A DNA stretch of 41,410 bases from a virus. Made by a program: the position numbers and the translations under genes. Positions 35,462 to 41,410 of this stretch are shown piece after piece; within the stretch, counting starts at the first letter, position 1, and each line of letters begins with the position of its first letter. A model generated the notes under the pieces. That model did not search any database and was not told the DNA's origin. It saw only the letters and a list, made by a program, of their open reading frames with translations. The stretch is from positions 1-41,410 of the IMG/VR virus record IMGVR_UViG_3300005529_000018; one strand, given 5' to 3'.

Positions 35462-36145
35462 CTAGCCGTCACTGTGTCCGCTACTGCCTGCAATCGCACC
35501 GGCACTGGCTTTATGGTCTACCAGCCATTCGGCGTATTCTGCGACACAGTTTGCGAGCTCAGGTGGAATCTCGGCCCACTTTGCCTTCAATTCCTTCCGG
35601 CGTTTTGACTTGCTGCTGCCGGTTGTCAAAATGTATTTGCGATCCCACGCGCCAAAGCCTTTGGTAATCCCCTGCGGCATCAGCGGTGGCACGCCTTTTC
35701 CCCAAATATGGAACGGCCCGCAGCGGTGCTCTGACGGTCCGACGAACTGCCGAGCTGCTCTGACATTCTCCATGACATACGGAATGCCCGATTTCTCGAA
35801 CTGGCAGCGAGTGTGATTGAAGAGTCGCACGCCACCCTCTGGGAATTGCGGATTAGGATGAAAATGTCGCATCCCCCAAACGGCAAACTCTTCACAGGGC
35901 GAACTTCCCGCTCCAAAATCGAATTTGCCAAGTCGTTGATACCCTTCGGAGAGATCATCTACCAGAATCCATTCGCCTAATTCCCGGCTGTACTCGACAT
36001 CCATCACATCGGCATTGATAAACGTCACTCCTGCGGGAATCTCTGGCGGCTCAACGAGATCAACGGCTGTAACTTCCCAGCCTCTCGCGAGGAAAGCCTT
36101 TGACCATCCCAATCGGCCGGCAAACAAATCCAACATGCGCTTCAC
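35462..36145 (-). CDS. DNA cytosine-5 methyltransferase (short phage form)
   Basis: 227 codons from the GTG at 36145 (GGAAGGAA upstream). Motif I MLDLFAGRLGWSKAFLARGWEVTAVDL, motif IV PC in FGAGSSPCEEFAVWGM with the catalytic Cys near residue 94, motif VI VMENVRAARQFVG, then PFHIWGKGVPPLMP and the end AEIPPELANCVAEYAEWL (motif X). The target-recognition region is very small, as in other short phage C5 enzymes. It would methylate C5 of cytosine in phage DNA and may guard against host restriction. Forms a block with the radical-SAM-like and DpdA-like genes. Confidence 0.8.
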   Translation of the reverse strand: MKRMLDLFAGRLGWSKAFLARGWEVTAVDLVEPPEIPAGVTFINADVMDVEYSRELGEWILVDDLSEGYQRLGKFDFGAGSSPCEEFAVWGMRHFHPNPQFPEGGVRLFNHTRCQFEKSGIPYVMENVRAARQFVGPSEHRCGPFHIWGKGVPPLMPQGITKGFGAWDRKYILTTGSSKSKRRKELKAKWAEIPPELANCVAEYAEWLVDHKASAGAIAGSSGHSDG

Positions 36146-36147
36146 AG

Positions 36148-36222
36148 CTAAGATTCCTTCCCTACCTGTAGCGAGGACGCGGCCCGAAGCTGGTGAGTTG
36201 CGGTAAAGCTGGGTGTGGTCAT
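36148..36222 (-). CDS. Possible 24-aa peptide
   Basis: ATG at 36222 overlaps the stop above (ATGA), with GAGGAA nine bases upstream; ends two bases before the GTG of the methyltransferase. MTTPSFTATHQLRAASSLQV. It may serve to carry ribosomes to the methyltransferase start. Confidence 0.4.
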   Translation of the reverse strand: MTTPSFTATHQLRAASSLQVGKES

Positions 36223-37223
36223 GCGAACAGTTCCTCACCTGTATATGGTTTGTCCTTCATGCCGCGCACGTATTCCTTGAACGGTTTTCCTTTCCCGATC
36301 CGGTTTCCCCATCGTTGGAAGTCAATGAGTTTTTGCTCGGTCCAGTCATGGAGCGTTGGCAGTGGGCCTTCGATGTAATCCAGCGGCCTGCGTCTCTGCA
36401 CGATCGGTACGGCCTTCCACTCATTGATTTCCCGCACGCGCTGTTCGCAGGCTTCGACAGGTTCATTCCCGGCGAGGCAGTAGATATGCAGCTTTCGGCG
36501 CGAAACTCCTGCGGCATCCAGCATCTCGATAACCTTCAGCACATCGGCGCGTTCGCTGGTTTCGTCATAAGCGAATCGCCATGCTACGAGCGGCAGCTTC
36601 TTCCAGATGTCGATTACCCACGGCTTCATGCTGCGCGGCTCGAATCCGCTGTTAGCATCGACGCTGGTAAAGTTCGCTGCCTTCGTGCGCTCAACAATGA
36701 ATTCCTGATGAGATCGCGGAAGTGCAGAGAGATTGTTATCTCCGATCAGCCGAGCAGGGATGATGTCTGAATAGAGCGTGTACTTGCGGCCTTCCATCAG
36801 CGGCACGGAGCAGACAGGCTTACTCCCATCTTTCGGATAGCCGAGCGTGCAGTTATAGGCTGGACAGCCGCGACTCCAGAACACCATGAGGTATTGCCCC
36901 GGTTCGCGCTCGAATCTCGCATCCGGCGTGCTCTTCGGCGCGATCCCAAGCCTGCTAACGATGTATTCCTGAACTCCGAAGGTTCCCGGCCCTCCAACCT
37001 CGACCGTGCGCCCATCAGCCAAAGCTGCCTCGGCAAATTTAATTAGGCGCGGAACATGCCAAGAGAAAATCGCGGACACCCAAACCACATCGAAGCCGAA
37101 CATGCGCGAGTACTCAGAATCGCGGACTACTTCCGCACCTTGACGCTTCCACCAATTCGCAGCCTTCTCCAGTCCTAAGTTGTAAGACGGATGGCTTGCG
37201 TTAATTAGTAGAACTCGGGTCAT
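36219..37223 (-). CDS. Radical-SAM-like protein with atypical Cys motif
   Basis: 334 codons, AAGGAG before the ATG. N-terminal 90 residues resemble a B12-binding-type Rossmann unit (MTRVLLINASHPSYNLGLEKAANWWKRQGAEVV, DVVWVSAIFSWHVPRLIKFAEAAL, VEVGGPG) without the DxHxxG cobalamin motif. Then FWSRGCPAYNCTLGYPKDG with Cys120 and Cys125, where the radical SAM cluster motif is expected; the third Cys is missing at the usual spacing (Gly128), and the next Cys is 138. IIPARLIGDNNLSAL is the 'DNN' stretch common to the phage radical SAM group, and SVDANSGFEPRS and LPLVAWRFAYDETSERADV follow as barrel strands. It may be a divergent or inactive radical SAM enzyme that works with the DpdA-like protein. 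Confidence 0.68.
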   Translation of the reverse strand: MTRVLLINASHPSYNLGLEKAANWWKRQGAEVVRDSEYSRMFGFDVVWVSAIFSWHVPRLIKFAEAALADGRTVEVGGPGTFGVQEYIVSRLGIAPKSTPDARFEREPGQYLMVFWSRGCPAYNCTLGYPKDGSKPVCSVPLMEGRKYTLYSDIIPARLIGDNNLSALPRSHQEFIVERTKAANFTSVDANSGFEPRSMKPWVIDIWKKLPLVAWRFAYDETSERADVLKVIEMLDAAGVSRRKLHIYCLAGNEPVEACEQRVREINEWKAVPIVQRRRPLDYIEGPLPTLHDWTEQKLIDFQRWGNRIGKGKPFKEYVRGMKDKPYTGEELFA

Positions 37224-37244
37224 TTCGCTCCTTGTAGTGTGCGG

Positions 37245-37970
37245 TCAGCCGAAGAGTTCCATGTTTTCTCTGACTCCCGCGCTTCCCGACCATCTTGCTG
37301 CTGCTGCATGTTGCTCTAATCTGCTGTTGATTATTTGGGCTGCTACTTCATTGCTGATGCCATATCGCTCCGACTCCCGATCATGATTACGGGCGATGTT
37401 GGTTGAATCGACTGAGGAAAACGGGATGTGCGAGAAAATGCTCGCGTTCATCATGCGCAGGCCGTGAATCTTGCAGACTGGCCGACCATGTTCATCAAAC
37501 AGGATCGGAGCAACTTCGGTGATTCTGGCCCACCATGCAGATGAGCCCGGATCGGAGTATTTACCGGAACTTCCGAGAGCTACACGCGGCCACGCATTTA
37601 CGAGCTGGCCTAGTCGTTCTGGAGATTCGTGCAGGTGCCACACCGGAACGTTGATGTGATCGCTTGCGTATTTCGCTATCAGGGCGTCATTTTCGGACTC
37701 GTTTCCATCAATCGAATCAGGGATAATCGCCCAATCGAAGCCGGGATGATAGCTCCAGCCGTGAACCCAATCCATGTACCCTTCCCAATCCGGTTTAAGC
37801 CCTTGCTTCCATACGGAGAACGCGCCATTGTCCAGAGCGAACGATGCCGAGACTTCAGCAGCCAATCCGATTTGTTCAGGGCGCGCAAAGCCAACCATCG
37901 CGTGACGCCCTCGCCAAGTCGAGATGGCTACTGAGTTCGGCGTAATCGGTCCTCCGTGGTAACAGATCAA
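37245..37970 (-). CDS. DpdA-like transglycosylase (7-deazaguanine DNA modification family)
   Basis: 241 codons, TTG start with GGAG ten bases upstream. The order HGGPITPNSVAISTWRGRHAMVGFARP, SFALDNGAFSVWK (Asp47), FDWAIIPDSIDGNESEND (Asp85), VPVWHLHES, WPRVALGSSGKYSDPGSSAWWARI, CKIHGLRMM and SSVDSTNIARN (Asp188) is that of the phage proteins named deazapurine DNA modification protein DpdA family, related to tRNA-guanine transglycosylase. The family exchanges guanine in DNA for a 7-deazaguanine. No queC, queD, queE or folE gene is present here, so the base would have to come from the host or another source. Neighbours are the radical-SAM-like protein and a C5-methyltransferase. Confidence 0.8.
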   Translation of the reverse strand: MICYHGGPITPNSVAISTWRGRHAMVGFARPEQIGLAAEVSASFALDNGAFSVWKQGLKPDWEGYMDWVHGWSYHPGFDWAIIPDSIDGNESENDALIAKYASDHINVPVWHLHESPERLGQLVNAWPRVALGSSGKYSDPGSSAWWARITEVAPILFDEHGRPVCKIHGLRMMNASIFSHIPFSSVDSTNIARNHDRESERYGISNEVAAQIINSRLEQHAAAARWSGSAGVRENMELFG

Positions 37971-37971
37971 C

Positions 37972-38193
37972 CTACTTTTTCTCCTGTCTTAGATAGCTGG
38001 TAATCCGATCCGCCACGAACTCTGAGTGCGCGAATTTCTTCTGAACCTCAAGGTTTCTGTCCCATTCGTGGATTGCTATTCGAATCTGCTCGGCGAGTCC
38101 GGCGCGGTCTTCCAGTAGAGAGTGAATGCGCCGTAACTCTTCCGAATCTCGCAGCAACTCGGCATGTGCAACAACATTTTTTAAATGGCTCAC
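37972..38193 (-). CDS. Small helical protein, 73 aa
   Basis: GTG start with GGAGGG upstream. VSHLKNVVAHAELLRDSEELRRIHSLLEDRAGLAEQIRIAIHEWDRNLEVQKKFAHSEFVADRITSYLRQEKK. Entirely helical and charged. The last codons (DRITSYL) are duplicated upstream of the gene at 38215-38234. It is followed immediately by the TTG of the DpdA-like gene. Confidence 0.55.
   Translation of the reverse strand: MSHLKNVVAHAELLRDSEELRRIHSLLEDRAGLAEQIRIAIHEWDRNLEVQKKFAHSEFVADRITSYLRQEKK
37992..38011. repeat. 20-bp direct repeat, copy 1
   Basis: Bases 37992-38011 equal 38215-38234 exactly. This copy encodes DRITSYL at the end of the 73-aa gene. Confidence 0.85.
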
Positions 38194-38214
38194 TTGAAAC
38201 CCTCCAATACCCGA

Positions 38215-38234
38215 GATAGCTGGTAATCCGATCC
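38215..38234. repeat. 20-bp direct repeat, copy 2
   Basis: Exact copy of 37992-38011, lying between the VRR-NUC stop and the next GTG. It may be the remnant of a duplication or deletion that removed a related gene. Confidence 0.85.
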
Positions 38235-38241
38235 CCGCCCC

Positions 38242-38700
38242 TCACTTCAGAAGTGCAATTACGTCTTCGAGCGAACGGGCGAGCAGGTAGCACATTTGTT
38301 CTTCCCTTACCCAATTCGCAAATTGCTGCTGATCTTGTGTCCAGTTCCCTTTTGGCGCTTTGACTTCAATCCACAGCGGATATGGAACCCAAGCCTCTAG
38401 CCCAATCGGATTATCAACAGTCAGCGGCTTTTCGCTACGATTGTGTAACTTACGCTGGTAAGCTCCGGGCGGCAGGACGACCTTTCTTCTAGGCATCGCC
38501 AAAATATCTGCCATCCCCGGCCTGCCGAATCGGACGAACCATCTCTTACCCTTATGACTTCCGGCCATTGCGCCCGTATTCAAACGGATGTGCCAGATTC
38601 GCTCTGCGGCCAACCAATCGAGAATCGCTCTCTGAACGTCGGCCTCTTTCGGCTGTGGAGACCTTGGAGGCTTTAGGCGTACTGGAGGTCTGATAGTCAC
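38242..38700 (-). CDS. VRR-NUC domain endonuclease
   Basis: 152 codons from the GTG at 38700, which overlaps the upstream stop (GTGA). The PD-(D/E)xK fold is visible: KEADVQRAILDWLAAERIWHIRLNTG (Glu and Arg helix), RFGRPGMADILAM (the GxxD motif with catalytic Asp), PLWIEVKAPKGNWTQDQQQFANW (ExK) and CYLLARSLEDVIALL. The family includes Holliday-junction resolvases and flap nucleases; phage forms help recombination or debranching before packaging. It could be the missing nuclease partner for RecT, though its fold differs from RecE. Confidence 0.85.
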   Translation of the reverse strand: MTIRPPVRLKPPRSPQPKEADVQRAILDWLAAERIWHIRLNTGAMAGSHKGKRWFVRFGRPGMADILAMPRRKVVLPPGAYQRKLHNRSEKPLTVDNPIGLEAWVPYPLWIEVKAPKGNWTQDQQQFANWVREEQMCYLLARSLEDVIALLK

Positions 38701-38915
38701 GCGCTGGCCCTCGCTGGATAACTCTGTTCTGTGTACTTCGGCGGATCGCCAGATAGATAGCACTCTTCGTTTCGCCAGAGTTCTATTACCCAAGTCAGCA
38801 CAAACGGGAAGGCCATTCCGTTCCGAACTTCGGCATAGGAGCAATCAGGATGCAGCTGCAAGGCATTCAGCTTCGCTTCGGCCTGAGTCCAATCTTTTGA
38901 CATTCGCTCACTCAT
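38697..38915 (-). CDS. Hypothetical early protein, 72 aa
   Basis: ATG at 38915 with GAGGG eight bases upstream, preferred to the GTG nine bases earlier. MSERMSKDWTQAEAKLNALQLHPDCSYAEVRNGMAFPFVLTWVIELWRNEECYLSGDPPKYTEQ. Helix, then a beta part with Trp. Stop overlaps the VRR-NUC GTG. Confidence 0.52.
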   Translation of the reverse strand: MSERMSKDWTQAEAKLNALQLHPDCSYAEVRNGMAFPFVLTWVIELWRNEECYLSGDPPKYTEQSYPARASA

Positions 38916-38953
38916 CTCACTCACCCTCTCGCTTATGGGATACGCCCCGTCAT

Positions 38954-39142
38954 TTAGCGTCTAAGTATTGATATTCGAACCCTTGCTGTTTCATCGGCCA
39001 ATTTCGGCGGTTCGCCTTTTCCCCTCAGGTCCCACATCTTGCTGGAGGTGAAGACTATCCAACGCTGATAGCCTCGGAGCTTCAGGAACCGCCTATAAAT
39101 CGCGTCGAGCTTACGGATCACTGCTGCTATAGGACGGCTCAT
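38954..39142 (-). CDS. Small basic protein, 62 aa
   Basis: ATGA overlap with the gene above. MSRPIAAVIRKLDAIYRRFLKLRGYQRWIVFTSSKMWDLRGKG, then KLADETARVRISILRR. Basic with one amphipathic helix. Unknown. Confidence 0.52.
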   Translation of the reverse strand: MSRPIAAVIRKLDAIYRRFLKLRGYQRWIVFTSSKMWDLRGKGEPPKLADETARVRISILRR

Positions 39143-39501
39143 GGCTCGGCTTGTCTCCCTTCAGCCTCAGCTCGCACTTTTAAAGCAGCCCTTACCTTGT
39201 CGAGCATTGCGTCTCGCTCGTGCTGTAAGGCTGGGAATTGAGCGACTTCGGACTCGAATCCTGCAAAATTATGTAGGGTAACCTCTGAGAGGTTGGTGTC
39301 GTCAGGCCCATGAAACGCGTATCCCTCGAATGGCGTCGGACACGAGCACCCTGAGTCTTGAGCCGAAAATACGCGCCCGGAATCCTTATGCTTGAGCACA
39401 ATCAACGTGTTGTACTCATATGACAAATGAGCTTCATCAAGACTATCGACCATCTCTAGTCCGAAGTGTTCCGGCTCGTAATACACATTTGCCGTGCTCA
39501 T
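39139..39501 (-). CDS. DUF7574-like phage protein
   Basis: 120 codons from the ATG at 39501 (GGAG eight bases upstream, ATGA overlap). VYYEPEHFGLEMVDSLDEAHLSYEYNTLIVLKHKDSGRVFSAQDSGCSCPTPFEGY: a beta unit ending in GCSCPTPFE, a motif that marks a family of small phage proteins (DUF7574-like, from memory). The C-terminal half is a helix (SEVAQFPALQHERDAMLDKVRAALKVR). No known activity. Confidence 0.62.
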   Translation of the reverse strand: MSTANVYYEPEHFGLEMVDSLDEAHLSYEYNTLIVLKHKDSGRVFSAQDSGCSCPTPFEGYAFHGPDDTNLSEVTLHNFAGFESEVAQFPALQHERDAMLDKVRAALKVRAEAEGRQAEP

Positions 39502-39977
39502 GCCTTCTCCTGTTTCGCTAATTCGCGGGCTAGATGTTTTACCCATCGCTGTTTCTTGCCTTGCGGTTGGTCTGTCCGCCGATTTCCTCGACTTGGCCGA
39601 TTCCAATCGCCGCCATCTGTCATGCCGTCAAATATCCAGCCTGCTGCGATTAGCGACGTTCCGGGTTCATGCTCCAAGATGAACGTCTGAATCTTCTCGA
39701 ATCCCATCGCGCCTGCTGCTCGCGCTGCTGCTGCGTACAGAAACGAGCAAGCGTTTTTATGACCGTTTGTCACGCATCGAGTCGCTTCTGCAATTTCGTA
39801 CTGCTCCGTCATCTGTGCGACCGGACGACCTACAACGATTGCCCCTACGAGCTCGTCTCCAACCTTTGCGCCAATTGCGAACCGATAACCCGGAACTGGC
39901 TTGTGATGCCGATGCCATTCTCGGATGAGGTTATTCACCTGAGAGCGGGTCAATGGCTTAAGTCGCAATCGCTTCAC
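39498..39977 (-). CDS. XF1762-like phage protein (GNAT-type fold)
   Basis: 159 codons, GTG with GGAG ten bases upstream and TAAGTG contact. MKRLRLKPLTRSQVNNLIREWHRHHKPVPGYRFAIGAKVGDELVGAIVVGRPVAQMTEQYEIAEATRCVTNGHKNACSFLYAAAARAAGAMGFEKIQTFILEHEPGTSLIAAGW follows the XF1762-type family: the 'WHRHHKPV.G..F.IG' start and 'EVTRLCTDG..NAcS.LY.A..RAA...GY..I.TY.L..E.G.SLrAaGW' order. It looks like a GNAT relative; activity is unproved. Confidence 0.8.
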   Translation of the reverse strand: MKRLRLKPLTRSQVNNLIREWHRHHKPVPGYRFAIGAKVGDELVGAIVVGRPVAQMTEQYEIAEATRCVTNGHKNACSFLYAAAARAAGAMGFEKIQTFILEHEPGTSLIAAGWIFDGMTDGGDWNRPSRGNRRTDQPQGKKQRWVKHLARELAKQEKA

Positions 39978-40277
39978 TTACTGCTGCTCCTGTCGGGCCA
40001 ACTCAATCGCCCTCTCGAACGCTGCCTTTACTTCAGGCCATGTACGCCTAGCGTGGTCATTCCACATTCCGAGCGTTCCGTAGTCTCTAGCAGCGGCAAT
40101 GCATAACAATTCGTACGCTGGAATCTTGCTTAGGCAAGCGGCATGACTTTGGCCTGCAGCAATCTGTACCGCAGTAACCATGCAATAGCACGGTCCGTAC
40201 TGCTGCTCCTTGACCCAATTCTCCCCATTCGGTCCTAGCAGCTCTAACGCTTTCGTAAGCACCTGTTCTGTTGTCAC
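39978..40277 (-). CDS. DUF6197-like phage protein
   Basis: 99 codons from the GTG at 40277, with GAGGGG upstream. VTTEQVLTKALELLGPNGENWVKEQQYGPCYCMVTAVQIAAGQSHAACLSKIPAYELLCIAAARDYGTLGMWNDHARRTWPEVKAAFERAIELA. The order 'AxxLLxxxxxWxxgxxg...C...AI..A......a...l..a.......l..WND...RT..EV...f.rAi' fits the DUF6197 family of phage and plasmid proteins. Confidence 0.72.
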   Translation of the reverse strand: MTTEQVLTKALELLGPNGENWVKEQQYGPCYCMVTAVQIAAGQSHAACLSKIPAYELLCIAAARDYGTLGMWNDHARRTWPEVKAAFERAIELARQEQQ

Positions 40278-40281
40278 AGTT

Positions 40282-40545
40282 TCACCCCTCAATCTTGCTG
40301 CCTCTCATCAGGAATAAGTGTCCTATGCCGTTCGTCCGAGTTATCAACTTCCATCCGGCTTTCGTGACGTGATACTTCACGGCAATTCCTATTCGCTTGG
40401 CGTCGTTTCGGCCGCTTATGTCGATTTTTATGCTCTTGCCGATAGGCGCATCTATTACCAATTGGGCAATTTCCTTCGCTTCCATGTTCGGGGATCGGCC
40501 ATTTACGAAGCGTCTATCTGGAAAATCTGTTATTTCTGCATTCAT
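40282..40545 (-). CDS. Hypothetical early protein, 87 aa
   Basis: MNAEITDFPDRRFVNGRSPNMEAKEIAQLVIDAPIGKSIKIDISGRNDAKRIGIAVKYHVTKAGWKLITRTNGIGHLFLMRGSKIEG. One helix and a four-strand sheet with basic residues, ending like a small DNA- or RNA-binding protein. ATGA overlap with the loader gene. Confidence 0.58.
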   Translation of the reverse strand: MNAEITDFPDRRFVNGRSPNMEAKEIAQLVIDAPIGKSIKIDISGRNDAKRIGIAVKYHVTKAGWKLITRTNGIGHLFLMRGSKIEG

Positions 40546-41096
40546 GCCTGTTTTATCCTCTCCGCTACTTCGGCTGCCTGCTGCTTTAGAAGTGCTCGCC
40601 TTGCGTCTAATTCGGCGTCTGTAAGCTCGCTGGCTCTCTGGAATACCTCAGGCTTGGTTTTCTTCTCGTCGCGCTTCCTGAGGCCAATTAGAGCGATTTG
40701 CTGCTTTAACTGTTTCCACCAATTTGCCATCTCTGGTTGCTGTTCGGCTCTCTGGCGATATTCCTCGGAAGTTGGCCCTTGCCATTCCTTGATGTCGGGA
40801 TTCTCGGTAATCTCAGGCTTAGTTCGCTCGATAATGTCTGCAATCATCGGAAATCCAAATTGATCCGCTTTCCATTCACGCTTTATACGGTTCCAGGCAG
40901 TCTGTAACTGATGCTGACTGAAGCCTTGGAGTTCCTGGGCGTATAGCGTCAATCGTTCTTCGCTCATCGGACGGTCCATCAGAATCGACAGATACCCTAA
41001 CTGCACGATGATCCAATCCCGCATTTCTTCGGAGTGCGGCTTGAACACTTTCGATAGTGCTGTTTTGGTTCCTGATGTTTGTAGTTTGCTTTCCAT
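40542..41096 (-). CDS. Candidate helicase loader / second replication protein (lambda P-like position)
   Basis: 184 codons from the ATG at 41096 (GGAG six bases upstream). Overlaps the last 221 bases of the initiator gene in another frame. EEMRDWIIVQLGYLSILMDRPMSEERLTLYAQELQGFSQHQLQTAWNRIKREWKADQFGFPMIADIIERTKPEI is the conserved-looking helical domain ('L.....l....e..l..ya.dL..fs...l..A...i.re.k....FP.ia.i'), found in phage replication proteins that follow the initiator. The C-terminal half is charged and helical. No ATPase motif, so it would act like lambda P rather than DnaC. Confidence 0.65.
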   Translation of the reverse strand: MESKLQTSGTKTALSKVFKPHSEEMRDWIIVQLGYLSILMDRPMSEERLTLYAQELQGFSQHQLQTAWNRIKREWKADQFGFPMIADIIERTKPEITENPDIKEWQGPTSEEYRQRAEQQPEMANWWKQLKQQIALIGLRKRDEKKTKPEVFQRASELTDAELDARRALLKQQAAEVAERIKQA

Positions 41097-41410
41097 TTGT
41101 CGCTCCATACTGCTTCGCTCTCCGCAGCCAATTTCTAAAGGCTGCGTGCCAATCTAACTTCACGCCTTTATTCCCAGGGGCAGACGCAAAGTGATCCCTA
41201 AAAGCATCAATTTCGCTGTCTGGGTTAGGCAGGTTTTCTTTCGCTGCAAATGCCCGATGGTGTGGCTCGACTTTGAAATCCTTCGGCAATCTACAGCCCC
41301 TAGCTTTCGGCGCTTCAGCGCAAAGCTTTTGTTTTTGACTTGGAAGGGAAGGGTTAGGAAGGGAAGGGGCGTGACCGCTTTCCGGTTTTGCGGTGACCGC
41401 TTCCTGTTCT
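40876..41410 (-). CDS. Phage replication initiator (C-terminal part; joins 1..578)
   Basis: This is the 3' part of the gene starting at 578. The frame is open from the window end to the stop at 40876, and the first base is the third base of a codon. It repeats codons 153-192 in the duplicated end. After the linker, RLPKDFKVEPHHRAFAAKENL leads to SEIDAFRDHFASAPGNKGVKLDWHAAFRNWLRRA (residues about 219-252), the typical C-terminal box of phage replication initiators, where 'DWxAAFRNWL' ends the conserved part. The last 80 residues (TTNIRNQNSTIESVQAALRR ... LQSASVTDCLEPYKA) overlap the loader gene and look non-conserved. Confidence 0.8.
   Translation of the reverse strand, partial: EQEAVTAKPESGHAPSLPNPSLPSQKQKLCAEAPKARGCRLPKDFKVEPHHRAFAAKENLPNPDSEIDAFRDHFASAPGNKGVKLDWHAAFRNWLRRAKQYGATNGKQTTNIRNQNSTIESVQAALRRNAGLDHRAVRVSVDSDGPSDERRTIDAIRPGTPRLQSASVTDCLEPYKA
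41291..41410. repeat. Terminal direct repeat, right copy
   Basis: Identical to bases 1-120; see the left copy. Confidence 0.95.

Noticed and set aside
38242-38844. Longer version of the VRR-NUC protein starting at 38844
   Set aside because: The extra 48 codons lie over the preceding 72-aa gene, and the GTG at 38700 has both a ribosome site and GTGA coupling.
1-41410. Integrase, excisionase, CI-type repressor or CRISPR array
   Set aside because: No tyrosine or serine recombinase motifs, no large HTH repressor and no spaced repeat array were found on either strand.

Overview
The window is one complete phage genome. The first 120 bases are repeated exactly as the last 120, so the molecule closes into a circle of about 41,290 bp. 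The ends cut through a replication-initiator gene, which points to an arbitrary assembly break and not to a packaging terminus. Gene content is that of a short-tailed (podovirus-like) phage: terminase, portal, scaffold, an N4-gp56-type capsid protein, stacked tail and nozzle proteins, Q-rich ejection proteins, a tail fibre and a lysis cassette. Several lipoproteins and a likely outer-membrane lysis lipoprotein suggest a Gram-negative host. I cannot name the host. I see no integrase, DNA polymerase, RNA polymerase, tRNA gene or CRISPR array.

Nearly everything is read leftwards (minus strand) in two long tiled operons. The early/replication operon starts at a strong promoter at 6930-6958 that drives a small ribbon-helix-helix protein. 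It runs left through many small proteins, an HNH nuclease, RecT and a replication-terminator-like protein to the initiator gene at the origin of coordinates. It then continues from the right end with the helicase-loader candidate, DUF6197- and XF1762-like proteins, a VRR-NUC nuclease, a DpdA-like transglycosylase, a radical-SAM-like protein, a cytosine-5 methyltransferase and a series of small Cys-rich proteins, down to about 32.4 kb. Many neighbours overlap by ATGA, GTGA or TAATG, so starts are well constrained and several genes of 24-59 codons can be placed. The late operon begins near 31.4 kb with a two-domain glycosyltransferase and a methyltransferase. It runs through packaging, head, tail and ejection genes to the fibre (9.8-11.8 kb) and lysis genes (7.2-9.1 kb).

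Three small islands are on the plus strand: a lipoprotein gene at 9238-9690 with its own promoter and terminator; two exported or membrane small proteins at 11844-12208; and two small proteins at 31777-32117. The last two have a -10 box so close to the ATG that the mRNA should be leaderless. Two look like morons set inside the late operon. The third sits at the boundary between the two operons with three copies of an operator-like 16-mer.

The points most worth following are: a tail protein ending in a complete Hint (intein/hedgehog-type) autoprocessing domain after a polyglycine linker; a candidate base-modification cassette (DpdA-like, radical-SAM-like with an atypical Cys motif, C5-methyltransferase); a lambda-like origin inside the initiator gene; the compact RHH regulatory region; and several possible translational-control hairpins.
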